This document shows, piece by piece, positions 44,101 to 56,883 of a stretch of 64,000 nucleotides of DNA. Origin of the DNA: Enoplolaimus lenunculus. Taxonomy: Eukaryota > Nematoda > Enoplea > Enoplida > Thoracostomopsidae. The stretch covers positions 1 through 64,000 of the forward strand of contig JASANG010002661.1 of the NCBI GenBank assembly GCA_030248215.1. The letters are read 5' to 3'. Both the position numbers and the translations under genes were made by a program. Each line of letters opens with the position of its first letter. Position 1 is the first letter of the stretch. The notes beneath the pieces were generated by a model. That model searched no databases. It had not been told where the DNA came from and was given only the letters and a program-made list of their open reading frames with translations.

Positions 44101-46921
44101 AACAGTTCCTTCTTTCTTGTAAGCTGTATTGTGTAAAGTTGAAATTCTAAAATTTTCAAAAAAAACGAAAAAACTGGAATTCTAAAAACATTTCTAAATT
44201 CACAAACAGTTTCTCTAATTTAGGGTTTGTCATCTGCGAGTTTTGTGCATATAAACAAACACTAGTGCTATTGTGGGCCCTTCTCCTTAATTTTAGATAT
44301 AAAGAGAAATTTTATCTGTTCTCTTACCGATGCCATAAGGACATATTTACTGGTTCGTATCACGTCTAATGAAAAGCGCCACCAGGTCGTTTAAAGACCT
44401 TTAGTGTAAATAGGTTTTGTATGTTGCAGGTGGTATCGGTCACCCGAATTATTGTTTGGCGCCAAATACTACGATGAGGGCGTCGATTTATGGTAAGCAG
44501 GGATCAGGGAATGCATGCTCGGGTGAAATTTTTAAAATATTTAACTATAATTTTTAAAATGTTTGAAACTATTTTTAAAATATTGAAAATGTTATTAAAA
44601 TATTTCAAACAATGTTTAAAATATTTATAATAATTTTTAAAATATTTAAAATAATTTTTAGATATTTGAAATAGTTTTTAAAATGGTTAAAATAATTTTT
44701 TATATATTTAAACATAAAATAAGTCTTGAAATATTCAAAACAAAAAACGTTAGGTACGTTAATTTTTAAGAATGATAATTTAAGGTTCACATGGCGTCTA
44801 GAATTATACGCTATAAGGTTTCAAAACAACTTTTACAGTTGTTGGATAAAATATACGAATAGAACGTTCTACCTATACGTTAAGTAAACTTAAGTTAAGT
44901 AATGCCACCATTTTGGCACCATGGAACATAAAATATGTCGTCCAGTAAATGTTTGGGCTAAATATTTCAAAGGTATTCGTTTTTGCCAATTTAAAAACTT
45001 TGGTCTTTAGGTCTAATATTTTAATCAGGATTATTAACTTGTGTCTCTTAAAAAGATTACACATGATTTATCAAAATTGTTTCAAAAATCCAATATTTCA
45101 GGGCTGTCGGATGTATAATTGGCGAATTACTGCTCAAACGTCCATTATTTCCGGTGAATTTCGGACAATACAATTTTTAGTTCAGCATGCAGATCATATT
45201 TTATACATTATAGTTTTCGAAGAAGTATTCACGCAGTTGAGTTTTAGTTTGCATAAAAACTCCTAAATTAAAATTTTACGGATCGACTATTTTTGCAATA
45301 CCGGCTTTTATTGGCATCTACAAGGGATTCATGAACTGTCCAATCGAATCAAAAATACAAAACAGTTTTCGCGTTTTGGAAAAAGCGTTTGTATTGATGT
45401 TTAGCACTTCTTGACAAACACTAAAAACGTTGCGTTTTGCTACATTATAGCGATTCATTTCTGAGTTTTTCAAGTTACATCGTTTTGAGTACAGGCTCGT
45501 AGCTAGAAGAAACCTGCGGAGGCTGACAACTTCATCTGAAAAACTTTTGGGCACCCTGGAATTTTTTTAACTTTGCTTGTTTTTCCTACACGCTTTTGTT
45601 AGATAATGTCGTTTAAGATTTTAAACAGATAGTTTAAAACGAAAATCTTACAAATTCGTTGTGTTTGAAACGATTGTTTCAGGGTGAAAGCGATATTGAG
45701 CAAATCGTTTGTGTGTACAAGGCTCTCGGTAGCCCTTTCGAACAGGATTGGCCGGTAAGAGTAAACTATGAAAGCTTTAAATTTTGATTTATACGCTGTT
45801 CTTTAAGAATAAAAGATACTCTAAGTACCTTTTGGTCCAGCTTTTGAAACAATATTCACGTGAGAAAAGACAACTAAATGCGAGCGAACAGTAATTTTTA
45901 GGCAAATGATTTGTAATCTTTTGTAAAAGGAAGGATTCAGCCAACGTATTTGACGTTAATTTGTTGCGGTGCTATACTAATGTCGTCCCGCGTCGTATGG
46001 CGCTGCAAATCAAAAATTTTTGTTTACAATTTGGGCCCGTATATAGAACAGGGCCGGATCGTTTTCCGGAGGGGCTATAATAGAGCCCGTTTAAGCTTTA
46101 GACTATTTTTTTGCTTATGCTTAGGCATTAGGCTTAGGCTTAGGAAATAGACTCATCCATACTCTTAGGCGTAGGCTTTAGGCTTACGAATATGCTTATA
46201 CTGTTGTTCCGGCCCTGTTCTATACATTGACCGATGGCCGACGTACAATAGCAATCCTGACTTTATCAAAAATTTACCGGTTCTCAGGATATGTCAGAGC
46301 TACCAGATTACAACAAGATTCAGTTCGACAGTTATCCAAGCCGGCCAATGACAGAAGTTTTGCCCAATGTTGCTGCAAATTGTGTTGATTTGATTGGTCA
46401 ATTTTTAAAATTCGACTCAAATAAGCGAATCAGGTGCAATAAGGTATGAAATAAAAGCACCAAACTTAGTTGAGTTTAAACGAAATCTTGTTTACTTCTG
46501 ATTGGACTGAATGTATTTCTACAACTCGCAAGTGTCACTTCTGTGAATTCGCAATGCGAAATCGAACCTGAACCAATGGTTTAAAAGTCGCTCGTAACAA
46601 CTACTGCACCAAAAAAAGATATTTTGGCATTTTTTGCTCTATATTATTCCGAGTTGTTACTGAATGTGAATAGCCCATGTACAGAACACTTCCCGAACAA
46701 AGTCTCTATTTTTAACATGCATTGGCTGGGCTTAAGCTAAGGCATACATTTAAGGACAGGCTTACGCCGTATTTCATGCATATTGTGCTTTGTTTTCGCA
46801 GTTTTATTTCTATTTTTAGGGTCTCGAGCATGTAATGTTTTCGATTAAGCCGCACCCAGCTCAAGCGGACGAGTTAACGCGGTACTGCGCGAATGTTTTG
46901 GAAAACTTAAAAACGTCTTGA
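41190..46921 (+). CDS. CDK20: CDK20 (cell cycle-related kinase), nine exons
   Basis: Exons: 41190-41264, 42265-42375, 42907-43095, 43560-43681, 44430-44492, 45102-45153, 45683-45754, 46288-46443, 46820-46921. All phases close: 942 nt, 313 aa (human 346). Serine/threonine kinase of the CDK family; in animals CDK20 acts in cell-cycle entry and in ciliogenesis upstream of ICK/MAK kinases. Visible: GEGSQS glycine loop at aa 11-16, VALKK with the ATP-binding lysine at aa 33, the PSTAIRE-region equivalent [26 protein letters not shown] at aa 124-131 (split by intron 3 between R and D), DFG at 144-146, and the activation segment [14 protein letters not shown]. The third glycine of the loop is serine here. 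Intron 3 contains a broken second copy of exon 3. The start codon overlaps a five-codon upstream ORF. Confidence 0.95.
41620..41815. repeat. GTGGCGCTATA-family sequence in CDK20 intron 1
   Basis: Ends in agtatagcgccaccc and repeats gacggacgg, ggcgccgg and gtacggtgac motifs, as in the 130-bp MITE at 30529-30658 but longer. The left end is not clear (gcgccatacggtgccg near 41620). Confidence 0.5.
42664..42894. mobile_element. 5'-truncated MITE (TTAGGC-bearing family) abutting CDK20 exon 3
   Basis: The right end cggccctgctctatacattggcc matches the family terminus; the interior has repeated cttaggcttagg. The matching left terminus is missing. Its right end is 12 nt from the first base of exon 3, so it supplies the sequence in which the branch point and pyrimidine tract should lie. 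Confidence 0.7.
43205..43317 (+). pseudogene. Degenerate tandem copy of CDK20 exon 3 inside intron 3
   Basis: The 3' part matches exon 3 (42990-43107) closely: gccaaagagtatgcgcg, ttgtcagcagt, cacattttg.atcgtgtaagtcg. The donor gtaagt is kept. One extra T (agaattgcac versus agaatgcac) shifts the frame, and the 5' part is poorly conserved with no clear acceptor. Inclusion would break the kinase frame, so this is an inactive exon copy in its present form. Confidence 0.75.
43735..43963. mobile_element. Right half of a hAT-like MITE (1511-1962 family) in CDK20 intron 4
   Basis: Matches the right half of the element at 1511-1962 (tgtaaaattc.ttgaag, caatctttaaaat.ctggtt, tttacccacatcccactttg). The left half is absent. 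Confidence 0.65.
44520..44720. repeat. AT-rich repeat in CDK20 intron 5
   Basis: An irregular run of tttttaaaatatttaaaataa-type units of roughly 20-30 bp. Low complexity; no other function can be read from it. Confidence 0.8.
46033..46232. mobile_element. MITE (TTAGGC-bearing family) in CDK20 intron 7
   Basis: The left end GTATATAGAACAGGGCCGG and the right end CCGGCCCTGTTCTATAC are inverted repeats; the interior has ggcttaggcttagg repeats. No clear target duplication. Confidence 0.8.
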
Positions 46922-46951
46922 TTTGAAAAAGTTTAAAATGTCCGAAAATCA

Positions 46952-47118
46952 GGCCTGTAGCCAGCTCACCTTGCTGGGGGGGGGGCTAAAAATTTTTCAG
47001 GAGGGGCATTTAAAGGTTTTCAATGATTTACAAGCAAGGTTGAAAACCTTCTTGGGGGCAACATTTTTCCAGGGGGTGGGGCTGAGCCCCTTTGCCCCCC
47101 CCACTTGGCTACGGGCCC
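46952..47118. mobile_element. MITE with GGCCCGTAGCC ends, copy 1
   Basis: Ends ggcctgtagccagct and ttggctacgggcc are inverted repeats, with G-run and C-run subterminal tracts. The reverse complement matches copy 2 at 62423-62584 (ctggaaaaat, ttttcaaccttgc.tgtaa, cctcctg.aaaa). No coding capacity. It begins 30 nt after the CDK20 stop codon, so it may be transcribed in the 3' UTR. Confidence 0.8.
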
Positions 47119-48732
47119 GGTACCTTCATGGACAGGCAAATAAGTATCAGTCCCTCCTCTTATTCGGATCACTACAGCAGCTACAAGTGGTGCCTGCAGT
47201 TTCTGGCTACGGGCTCGCTGAAAATTCAAATTCTTAGAAATTACCAGAACACGTAGAACTAATTTGAAGAAAAACCAAACCCGTCGCCAGCGAGATACGC
47301 TGAGAAAGAGGGGCAAAGCAATTTTAGCATTGTTGTTGATATCGCAAAGCATTCCAAGCCACCTCTGGCTGCGCGCCTGCGGTAACAGCCTAAATTTTTG
47401 CTTTGGGTACTACTAGTTACAGTCTTAGATCTAAACGCACATGTCAAACGCAGCAAATTCAGCGCCGACTCGCAGTTTTTACTGCAAAGAACAAGCTGAA
47501 GGTGCAAAAATGTCAATCAGTTTTTACCTGAAATTCAGTCTTGGCGGATCTGTGGGAAAACGACGTCTCTGTAGTCCTGAATTTTAGTTCTGGCTTTAAA
47601 ATCTTTTATCGAGATACAATGTATACCGAAGTCGTATATACGGATAATATCGGTACATACCCTAAGTCGATCTGCCCAATCAGTGGCTAGATGACAATGG
47701 TTGTTCCAGAACAACATCAGGACGTTTTGATCCGTCAGAAGAGTAATCGGCAGTGCGAATTGTTACATTTCAATCACAAACAAGTAAATTATGGCTATTC
47801 GTTAAATTCCAAAGCCAAGTATGCAAACTTAACATACCAAATCATATGTCAGTTTCAACAACACGGTTCACTTAACAAAATTAGCCAAAATTGTGTTAAT
47901 TTTATCATACAGTTTTTTATGTTAATCGCATAAATGTTCTACGTTGTGCACTGTTGCTTGCTACTCTCAATATTGTTTCTGAACAACCGCTGAAAAACGG
48001 ATCATAATATACCAACTGCCATTGTTACAAAGTAATCAACCAACTAAAGTCATTCCGATCCGATATGCTATCTGTACCTAGTATTATTTTCCTAAATGCA
48101 GCTTAAATCCGAAGAAAAGATCTGAAGCATAAACTATAACAACTACCATACCTGCCCTGGAGTTACCATAGTTTCGGTCCAAGTCAGTAAACAGTAAATT
48201 AAAACTGCTTTGAATTGTTTACTTTAATCAACCAATTGTGGCGCCTACTTCTGTTTATGTTTTACTTGCAACATGATTTGCCGAACTATTTATTTACATT
48301 GTTATACGGTGTCAAATAATTGGTTAGTAGGCTTGAAGAACACCACAACTATAATTTATTTTGGTAAAATAACATTGCGTGTTGTAAACCACCGGATTAA
48401 GTCAAATTTACAATACTTAAATAAAAATCGTGACTAAGTTGGAATTCGACTAAAGTAATGTTTCTGCAGCCCAGCCGTTATAAGCAGTTTGAGTCCATTT
48501 TCACATTTTTGTTATGTTTAATGGTGTTTTGACTAAATGGGAAAACGGGACAGCTATTTCGTTGAAAACATGCGTAGAGTTGAAAATTTCTGAACGAGGG
48601 AACACGGAATGAATCGAAAAATCAATTTTAATCACAATGACTGGCCCGAGTGTATTTAGGAGCGGGGGACCAGCCAAATGTGAGAGGACGGCCCCCCAAT
48701 GCTCCCGCGTAAGCACTGTTCTAACAATATGC

Positions 48733-48917
48733 GGCCCATGTAAATATCAGGGGCGTAATGTTTTTCTGTGGGACTAGAATAGAGTAAGCTAAGTAAGTTT
48801 TAGGTTATTTTTTGCTTGGCTAAGGCTTAGGCTTAGGAACAAACTCATTCTTAAGATTAGGCTTAGGCTTAGGAATATGCTTATACTACTGTTCCGCCTC
48901 TGTTCTTTATATTGGCT
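48733..48917. mobile_element. MITE (TTAGGC-bearing family), diverged copy
   Basis: Left end ggcccatgtaaatatcagggg, right end cgcctctgttctttatattggc; interior ggcttaggcttaggaa in two places. Older than the 52600 copy by terminal divergence. Confidence 0.65.
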
Positions 48918-49363
48918 GATAAGGACCCTGAGCAAGATGGGGAGCTGCCGCCCCCAAAGCCCCCGCACTATGCGATCGTGCTAACCAAGCCACAAATTAC
49001 AGCAACGAAGTTTAATAATCTTCGCAAATACACAAACACTAAACAGGCTGTCCCCTCTGGAAAACGGGACGCCGCTGACAGTAACATGGGCCCCAGCAAA
49101 GTTCGACAAACAATAAATATTTATATTCGTTTAGTCAATCTGTCGAATAGAATTTCAGCTTGCTTTGAAGGCAAAAATTCAAAACCGTCTAAAGTGGCAG
49201 AATCCGCCCATTGCCATGTGACCCCATACCTACCAAAGTTGTGTTGCTGAATATGCCTATACTATATGGTCATGTGCGTAAGCCGTTTAAAAAAAAGTTA
49301 CTTACGGCAACAGTCTGCAGGTCTTAGTACTGTTTTGGCTCCCCTACAAAAATTGAATGTTTA

Positions 49364-49538
49364 GGCCAATAAATATAGCAGGGTCGTAGCAGTAGTGTAG
49401 TTTAATTATATTTTTACCAAAGCGTAAGAATGACCTTAATATAATGCCTAAGCCTTAGAAAAACCATGGTCTTAAGCTTAAACTTACTCTTTCACGGTCC
49501 CATAGAAAAACGTTCCGCACCTGATCTTTACATGGTCC
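49364..49538. mobile_element. MITE (TTAGGC-bearing family), diverged copy with possible target duplication
   Basis: Left end ggccaataaatatagcagggt, right end cgcacctgatctttacatggtcc. Flanks aatgttta and ggtgttta match at 6 of 8 bases. Confidence 0.55.
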
Positions 49539-52500
49539 GGTGTTTATAACCACCCCTGCGACGACATGCGACTCTCGAATTCCATATATTTCATCAGATT
49601 TATTTAGCTTTATCATTTTCACAAACTCATTCAAGAAACCGCAATGACCTCCAGCCACTATAAAATTCGTATCACAGGTGTAATTTTATAACGGAGAATA
49701 TAGAGGGGAGGGTGGAAATAACCCTACTGTGCGCCCATCTTAAAGTATAATATAGATATTGTCGTTGAACGCGTGGGAAAGTATTGCAAATTTAAATTGA
49801 CAAAATTACTATACTTAAAAACCGTTCATTCAGATTTAATTTTGGATCGATTTATTGAATTCGAGGGGAGGCGAAAATTAAACGTTACAATTTATAGCGT
49901 ATGTCTTGTGGAATAATATTGAATGGATTTTGTGAAACATTGGCTAATCTATAGATCAGGAACGTAACAGTAGTATAAGCATATTTCTATGATTAAACCT
50001 ACTTATAATCGTATTAACAATAACTATTGGGTGTGGGTCTGGACACCTTCTCTAACTATGTGCCGTAATATAGCACCCATATGTTACAAGCACGTGACTG
50101 GTCTACCCGCTAGCATCACAGTTTACCAGTTGCCTCCTCGATAAGAACTCTTATCACCATAGCCGTTAATTATACAGAATGTTCGGAGAGCCACAGCAAT
50201 TTTTGACACCTTTGTATATTTTTAAGTAGTTGTGTATATTCGTAACGGAAAAAGACAACCCAGTAACTCACATTTACGTTCATGTTACTTTTAAAGCCCG
50301 TACAGTTTTCTCGCACGAATGCAATAAAGTGGTATTTGATTTTAGACCATGTGATTAAATATGCTTAGGCTTATAATAGTATTGCAATTAGCACTGTTTT
50401 ACGCCCAGGTTTACGCTTGAGAGTATGCTATAATATAGAGTTATTGTCCTAGAAGTCACATTAAATCAAATAAGTAACATATTATGACTCAAAATGTTTT
50501 AATGAAAAACTACAAGCGATATTTCACATTAAATCTTTGCGGACCCAAAACTTTCCAGATTCAAAGTGTTCTACAATGCGAGAAATGTTGGCAAAAACCA
50601 TTAAGATAGAAGTATTTAGCAACAAATACTATAAAATTGAAGCTATTTTGAACTGAATGGACGTTCGTGATTAAAATTGGCATTCAGTTTGATAACAGAT
50701 ACTGCATTTATATGCAGATGCCTTCTGAACATCTGCGCGTTTGTTGAGCAACGTTTACATGTTTTATTAGTGCAGTTGAAAATTGTTTAAATATACATAT
50801 TTAAATGTTCAAATCCATCAGGAACAATAGAACCTTGGTTCAGTGGAGCAGATTTCAATTGAACCAAGACTGTATGCTTAGTATACAAGGAATAGGCTGA
50901 AATTCGTAAAGGTATGTTAGAAAATGGACACCTTCTTGTGAAGTTGCAATTACTGCACGAAACAATGTTAACATTAAACTAATCTAAACAAAGAAATAAC
51001 AAAAATAGTAACTTTGCATTTCTAGTACATTTGCAATCTGACTGCACTTTGCTGAAATGCAGGTTTTAATTAATAAGTCAAAAATTCGATGAGCAACTAT
51101 CCTCAAGCGGCTGTGATTTAAATTGTCCTCCGGAGACAAATTACTTTCAAAATTTTATTTTTAAAAAACTAAAATACACGACAGTATTACGGAAACTTAT
51201 ACTAAACACTGCCGTTTTGCACGCCAATTCTCACGGGAATATTTTCGCTAAAATGCGACAAAAATGGTCAATTTTCTTATACTCAAATCTGTTTTTAATT
51301 CAAAAATCAAAGAAGCCGGTTATTCTAAAGTTTAAAATTATTTTTTAACACACGGTATATAATGGACGTTTTGGCTAATTTATGTATCAGAAGTGGTGTA
51401 ATACATCGGTCTGCACGCGATCGCGTATCTACTGAGGTCTCCATGGGTTGCCAAATTCATTTTTATCGGGAATTTGCGCTCCGGCGTTTAACTTTGAACA
51501 AGAAAAAATTTTCATGGTGTCATATATTATCATTTCAATCTGTATACCCCTATTTTTACAATTTCAACTTTGCGTAAGATTTATTACACAATTTACTATG
51601 CCGCATCCTCAGACAAACGCGTTTTTTTCACTGTCGAATATGGTATAAATGCGTATAAGTAACGGTGAAAGTTTATATATTCGGTTTAAATTACTCGTTA
51701 AAATTGAACAAAGCGTTCCTGTATCGAGGTATTTGACGATAGAAAGAAATCATGGGTGCATACAAGAATGAATATCGGGCGGCTTCCACAAAATATCTGG
51801 AGACGTACGAAAAAGGCACCTTTACAAGCTTTAGATTAAACATGCAAACATGTTAAATAATTTTCTCGCCGGCTAAAACTCGTTAGCAAAACGGTTTTGA
51901 CGAAGTTATCACCTCTTGAAATGAAATTATGGTTAAGTACGCCTCTGAAACACAGGTACGCTTTAGAGATGAATTCTGCGTAATCTTATACTACTGTTAC
52001 GGTCTTGTTCAATATATATTGGCTGTTTAGTTTATATCGTTGCGCAATAAAAATAGATGGATTTATATGAAATACACTATCTTAATCTTTTACTTCAATG
52101 TCCTTTTCCTAAATCTACCCCTCGCGTATAATTTGCCGTCCAGAACAAATGTTTTCTGTTTTTGGTCAGTCTTCCACCGTACACCAAGATTTGTTTTGCT
52201 GGAAAAAGAAACTTTTTTGGGACGCTTTCGTCGTTCCGTTTCCAGGATACGTTTGCGATTTTTGCCAAACACATGAATTGATTTTAAAAAATGTTCACAC
52301 GCCTTACGGATTCTCATGATCTATGATCATTCTACATCCTAATTTATATTTTTAAAAAATTCCATCATTAATGCATCTAACATCAAAGTAGTGATGCAAA
52401 AAAAATGAAAATTTATCGACGGTCTATACGCAATTTGTGAAGCTGGAATCGAATGGCGTTTAAAGTTTTCTCCAATCCTTCAATCGCTTGCTGAATTATT

Positions 52501-52599
52501 ATCGTCATTCAGTGAGGCAAAAAAACTAAAACTTAAACTTTTATCGATTCATAGGCCTCTGGGGTAAAATTAGAGTTGCTACAGTGATATCATTCAACG

Positions 52600-52790
52600 G
52601 GCACATGTATAGAACAGGGCCGGAACAGTTGTATAAGCATATTCCTAAGCCTAAGCCTATGCCTAAGGGCATGGATGAGCCTATTCCTAAGCCTAAGCCT
52701 AAGCCTAAGCAAAAAAAGTAGTCTAAAGCTTAAATTGACTCTATTATAGCCCCTCCGGGAAACGATCCGGCCCTGTTCTATACATGGGCC
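52600..52790. mobile_element. Complete MITE of the TTAGGC-bearing family
   Basis: Long inverted ends (GTATAGAACAGGGCCGG and its complement) continue to within a base of the boundary. Flanks attcaacg and attgaacg form an 8-bp duplication with one mismatch. The interior is cctaagcctaagcctaagc. This is the best reference copy in the window. Confidence 0.85.
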
Positions 52791-55557
52791 ATTGAACGCT
52801 GCTCTGAAATCAAAGGCGTACTAGTAAAACTACTTTTAAGATTAATTTTGTACTGGTATGTTCATCGCCGTGATTCGGTTTCAGTCAATCAAAATTAGCC
52901 TTTTTTATTTCAGAACTAAAACTTGGAATCAGGTATGAAATCTAATACAGGGCTCTAATTCGCGGACGCAAATGTCTGGTTTATAAACTATGTCCCTTAT
53001 ATTGTAAAGAGCACGCTTCGTAGCCAAGCAATCTAAACGAAATCCGTAAGTGTGTTTTAAGCGTGCAGTGCCGCCTATTGCCGAAGTAAACTGCAAGCAA
53101 AAAATGTGAAAGATTGCTTCTAACTTTATTAAAATTTTGCTCCTACTATGTTAGTTTAGGATAGCGTTACTTTAGCGCCGTATTCAACTTTCGATTAAAC
53201 ATAACTTGAACTGAACTAAAAGTAGAGTTCAAAGTTTTGTCTCTTGCTATATTTCAGTGTAAAGTTGTCATATTTACTCCGTTGAATATAATACATTCGA
53301 ATTTGGGCGGTGCTTAGCCAGGCGTATGCGATCCTGTAAAGTTTCGGACTGTCAGAGAAAGTAGGGCAAAGCCCAAAACCAGACGGCAAAGAAACAATAC
53401 CGCAGGAATTAAGATAGTCAAAAATTACGGCATCGTACTTAATTTCTTAAATTTTGGACAGTATGTTTATCTTATCGTTGCAATCCTGCAAAATGCAAAC
53501 ACTGTTGCACTTTGCATAATTTCACTGCGTATACTTGCACTGTGTCCGTTGTGTATGCATGTTATGCAAGCAGGTGCATGAGTGCGTTATATGCAATTTC
53601 ATATAGTGAAGGAACTTCAAAGTGCAAATATTGCAGTTTTATAATTTTGAGTTTCAGTGGCGATGTTTTTGTGAAATATTTGGTTTTCCGTTTTCGCTGA
53701 TTTCAAACAATCTTGCTGCTATTGTGCGCTGCTTTTTCCGCATTTAATGTTCAGGCCCAGGTTTTGACAAATAACCTGTTTTTAATTATACTTTCCTTCT
53801 TTTTCTACTAGAGGGACAGAACTTTAATTGATACTATAAGGTCGGACTTAATTGATTGAACGGAATAAAATTAACAAATTTTGTAAAAATTGCCCAACCA
53901 AGCCCGACAATGGGTGGTAGGCCACCCAAACCCCCCCCAACTCCATTAACAACCCCCTCCCCAAGGTTTCCTGAAACCGCCCCCAGAACGCGCCCGCAAA
54001 AACCCCCACAACCCACAATTGTAGGAGTCAGGTTTTCGCTTTAGGCTTAGGTTTTGGCTTAGGCTTTCAGAGCGGTGACTGCTGCTTGTTTGCAAGCTCT
54101 ATTACTAACTGGTAATCGGTGCTAAACGCAGCTGAGAATGCGACTTCATATAACTGACAATCCGAATTATCATGAAAAAAACACAGTTTTTTACTTCAAA
54201 ATCATTTCAAATGTTTAAATTTGCAGTTTATAAAGTACGACTTGTTTCTCGGTCATTCGCACTAACAAAGGCTCTTTGTACCTTCGGAGGATAATTGCAG
54301 ATAATGTTACCGTTTTAGTCACATTTCTCATCACTGTTGTTACTAATTTTTTTGCAACCGAAAAAATAACCGTGAACTTTAATATCAATTTCATGCAGCG
54401 CCTAGGAAATGTTAGAAGTGTGAGCACGAAAATTATTATAGACGAGGCAACGAAATTTTTTACTATTTCTATAAATGCAGTGGAATAAATTTGAGTTCAA
54501 GTCGACGAATTTGTCCGTAACATGAAGACAGGGGTGAATCGAGAGTCCCCTTTGTTCCATGCGATTGTGGCCCGTTCCGCGTTTGTTACCAACGGGTGTT
54601 TTATTGGCTGAATTTTACGTCATTTTAAGAAAACATTTTTAAAAGAAAGAAAGAAAGTCGTTTTACTTTCAAGGTTAATGATTCAAGAAAATGGTACAGT
54701 TATACAGGCTTGTGGAGCTGACTGTTGCTGTGAAAGTGTGATAATTGCGAAAAGGAAGTTTGTGCAATTTTGCTTTTGATACTGTAGTTGTCAATTTTTT
54801 TGTTCAAATCTGTTTTCTTTAGTCAGGGTCAGCTTGATTTCAGATGCTATGGCATTTAATTTTAAAGGCCCATTGTAATTTTATACGCCTACCACTGGAA
54901 AACCTGGAGGCTTAGAAGTAGGCTCATGTTTAGGCCTGCGCTTTAGGCTTCGATACATGACCCCTTTTGGTTGACCTGAGCAGTTTTCGAGTAGCTAAAA
55001 TAGCTACTTTGTTGTGATATGTCAATAGATTTTTTCGCCTGTGTATACTTCTTAATAAAATTACACTGGTGTTAATTTTTCACGAAGACGTGGCTTAGCT
55101 TCATCAACAGCCCTCCGGACCAGATTTGCACCGGCCGTTTTAGTTGCTCAGGCTGACAATCAATCTTTAGTTTTAGAATCAAGCTTTTATCTTTATTTAA
55201 TTAGGCTTAGGCTTACGATATTATGCGTTGAATTTGTTTTTACAAGAATTACGGACTCGTATAAATTGGAGCAATTGCAATGATCCAGACAGGATAGGCT
55301 TTCTTCTAATAACCGCGAATGTGAAAATGTCGTCTTGTCTTCGTGAATTCTTTTCCGCTTTCAGTTATATACACGCAGTGGTAAATCCCGAATTCTCTGA
55401 AGGGTGCCCGCGATGTATAATGGTACATAAGCGTGCGACCAAAGCGAGGTTGAAGCTGAACGCAATTTTAATATTTAATCTTAATGCGAAATTTTAATTT
55501 TTGTCAGTGAACCAATGTCTAGGCCTGGCTAAGCCCTGTTTAATCAGCCAGTGTGTT

Positions 55558-56883
55558 CAGATTGGGATGTGGATAAGGATTTTGTACCCGACCCACGCTT
55601 TATCAAGGCAAAGTTTCTTTACCCGCGGATTTATCCAAACTAAAATGATCTATCCGCGACCCACCTTTTACTCGCTCTTGAAGTTAAACCAGTGTTTTAA
55701 AAATCGCTGGTGATTAGCACTTAAATAAAGTTTTGCCTAATAGCTCCTACATATTTTACACCTGAAAACTTACTAGAAACAAGAAATTTCAAATCCAGCT
55801 TAAATCACAGAACATTTGGCTTTTCAACGGTCACTGACTAGCTTAGTTATTATTAACCAGGGCCGGATTAAATTGGTGGGAGGCCCGGGGCCCATATAAA
55901 CAGTAGATCTGGGATCCGCATGACTAGGAGGCATGTGGCCCATATGACTAGCAGACCCTTGTATTAACCATAATTATTTTTATACACCAGAGTTTATTTT
56001 CCAAAAATTTCTTTCAACACTCTTAAAGTGGCACAGAATTCACTATTCAACCGAATCCGAACCCGGATCCGAATCCATTGCTAATTGGCCGAATCTGAAT
56101 CCGAATCATGCATGCTGCGAATTTCAGATATCTCTGTAATTAGTTTCAGAACATGAACGCAGCAGCGTAACTTTAAACGTTGGTACATGTTTTGAGCTCG
56201 ACCTCAGTTCTGAGATTTGTACAGTGCAAGAAAAATGTTGATTTATATAACAATTTACTTGAATTTTATTGCTTAAAAATAAAAAAACATTGCCAAACAC
56301 TGTTGGATTCGGGTTTTTGATTCGGTTTTTTTGTCAGAATCAAAACCGGATCCGTATCTGAACCGCAAATTTTTGCCGAACCTTTGTTACCACCATGGTG
56401 TGAGCTGTCACGTTACTTCTGTGGTCAGAGGTTTTATCCAGGAGACCCTTGTATTAATTCTGAACAAGCAGAAGAACGCAATCAGTACTCCCCAAAATCC
56501 CGTAGTGGTATGACCGGCGTTGGAATACGAATAGTCGGCCGCCCCAAACAGGTCCTAGAAGGTTCCCCTATGGAATGTTTCACAGCTCGTGTAACTTCGT
56601 GGTCCGCGAACAAATTTTGTTAGCTTGTTATCAATTGAAACATATCGTCGCTTTTCGGTTGGTCGGAGGCCCCTTTTGGTGGGAGGCCCGGAGCCCGGGC
56701 CCTCCGCCCCCCATTAATCCGGCGCTGTTATTAAAAACATTTTTTGCACCTTAACTCTTAAAGGTTTGGCGCTGGTAATTCCGATCAATTTTTTACCCGC
56801 GTGATACAAATCTTTACCCACGGGTGTACCCGGGGCTAGATTTTTTGCCCGACCCGCTTGCCTGCGGGTAAAGTCCCACTTTG
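55558..56883. mobile_element. hAT-like MITE (1511-1962 family) interrupted by another hAT-like element
   Basis: The left part 55558-55849 (cagattgggatgtgg ... tacccgacccacgctt ... gaagttaaaccagt) and the right part from 56736 (tttttacccgcgtgat ... ctgcgggtaaagtcccactttg) align in order with the reverse complement of the element at 1511-1962. No target duplication found for the outer element. Confidence 0.75.
55858..56727. mobile_element. 870-bp hAT-like element nested in the preceding one
   Basis: The left end CAGGGCCGGATTAA and the right end TTAATCCGGCGCTG are inverted repeats with one mismatch. Flanks ttattaac (55850-55857) and ttattaaa (56728-56735) are an 8-bp duplication with one mismatch. 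It contains gaatccgaatcc-type patches at 56050-56110 and 56305-56375 that may mark a further small insertion. No transposase frame recognised. Confidence 0.85.

Noticed and set aside
48912-49250. 112-codon frame starting ADKDPEQDGELPPPK
   Set aside because: Begins at the terminus of a MITE, low-complexity start, no recognised domain, no splice support.
52040-52317. Overlapping plus and minus frames of about 75 codons
   Set aside because: No domain, no splice context and no similarity recognised; both strands open by chance.
52640-52720. TTAGGC runs as telomere or chromosome end
   Set aside because: Short arrays bounded by MITE inverted repeats with target duplications, in the middle of the window.
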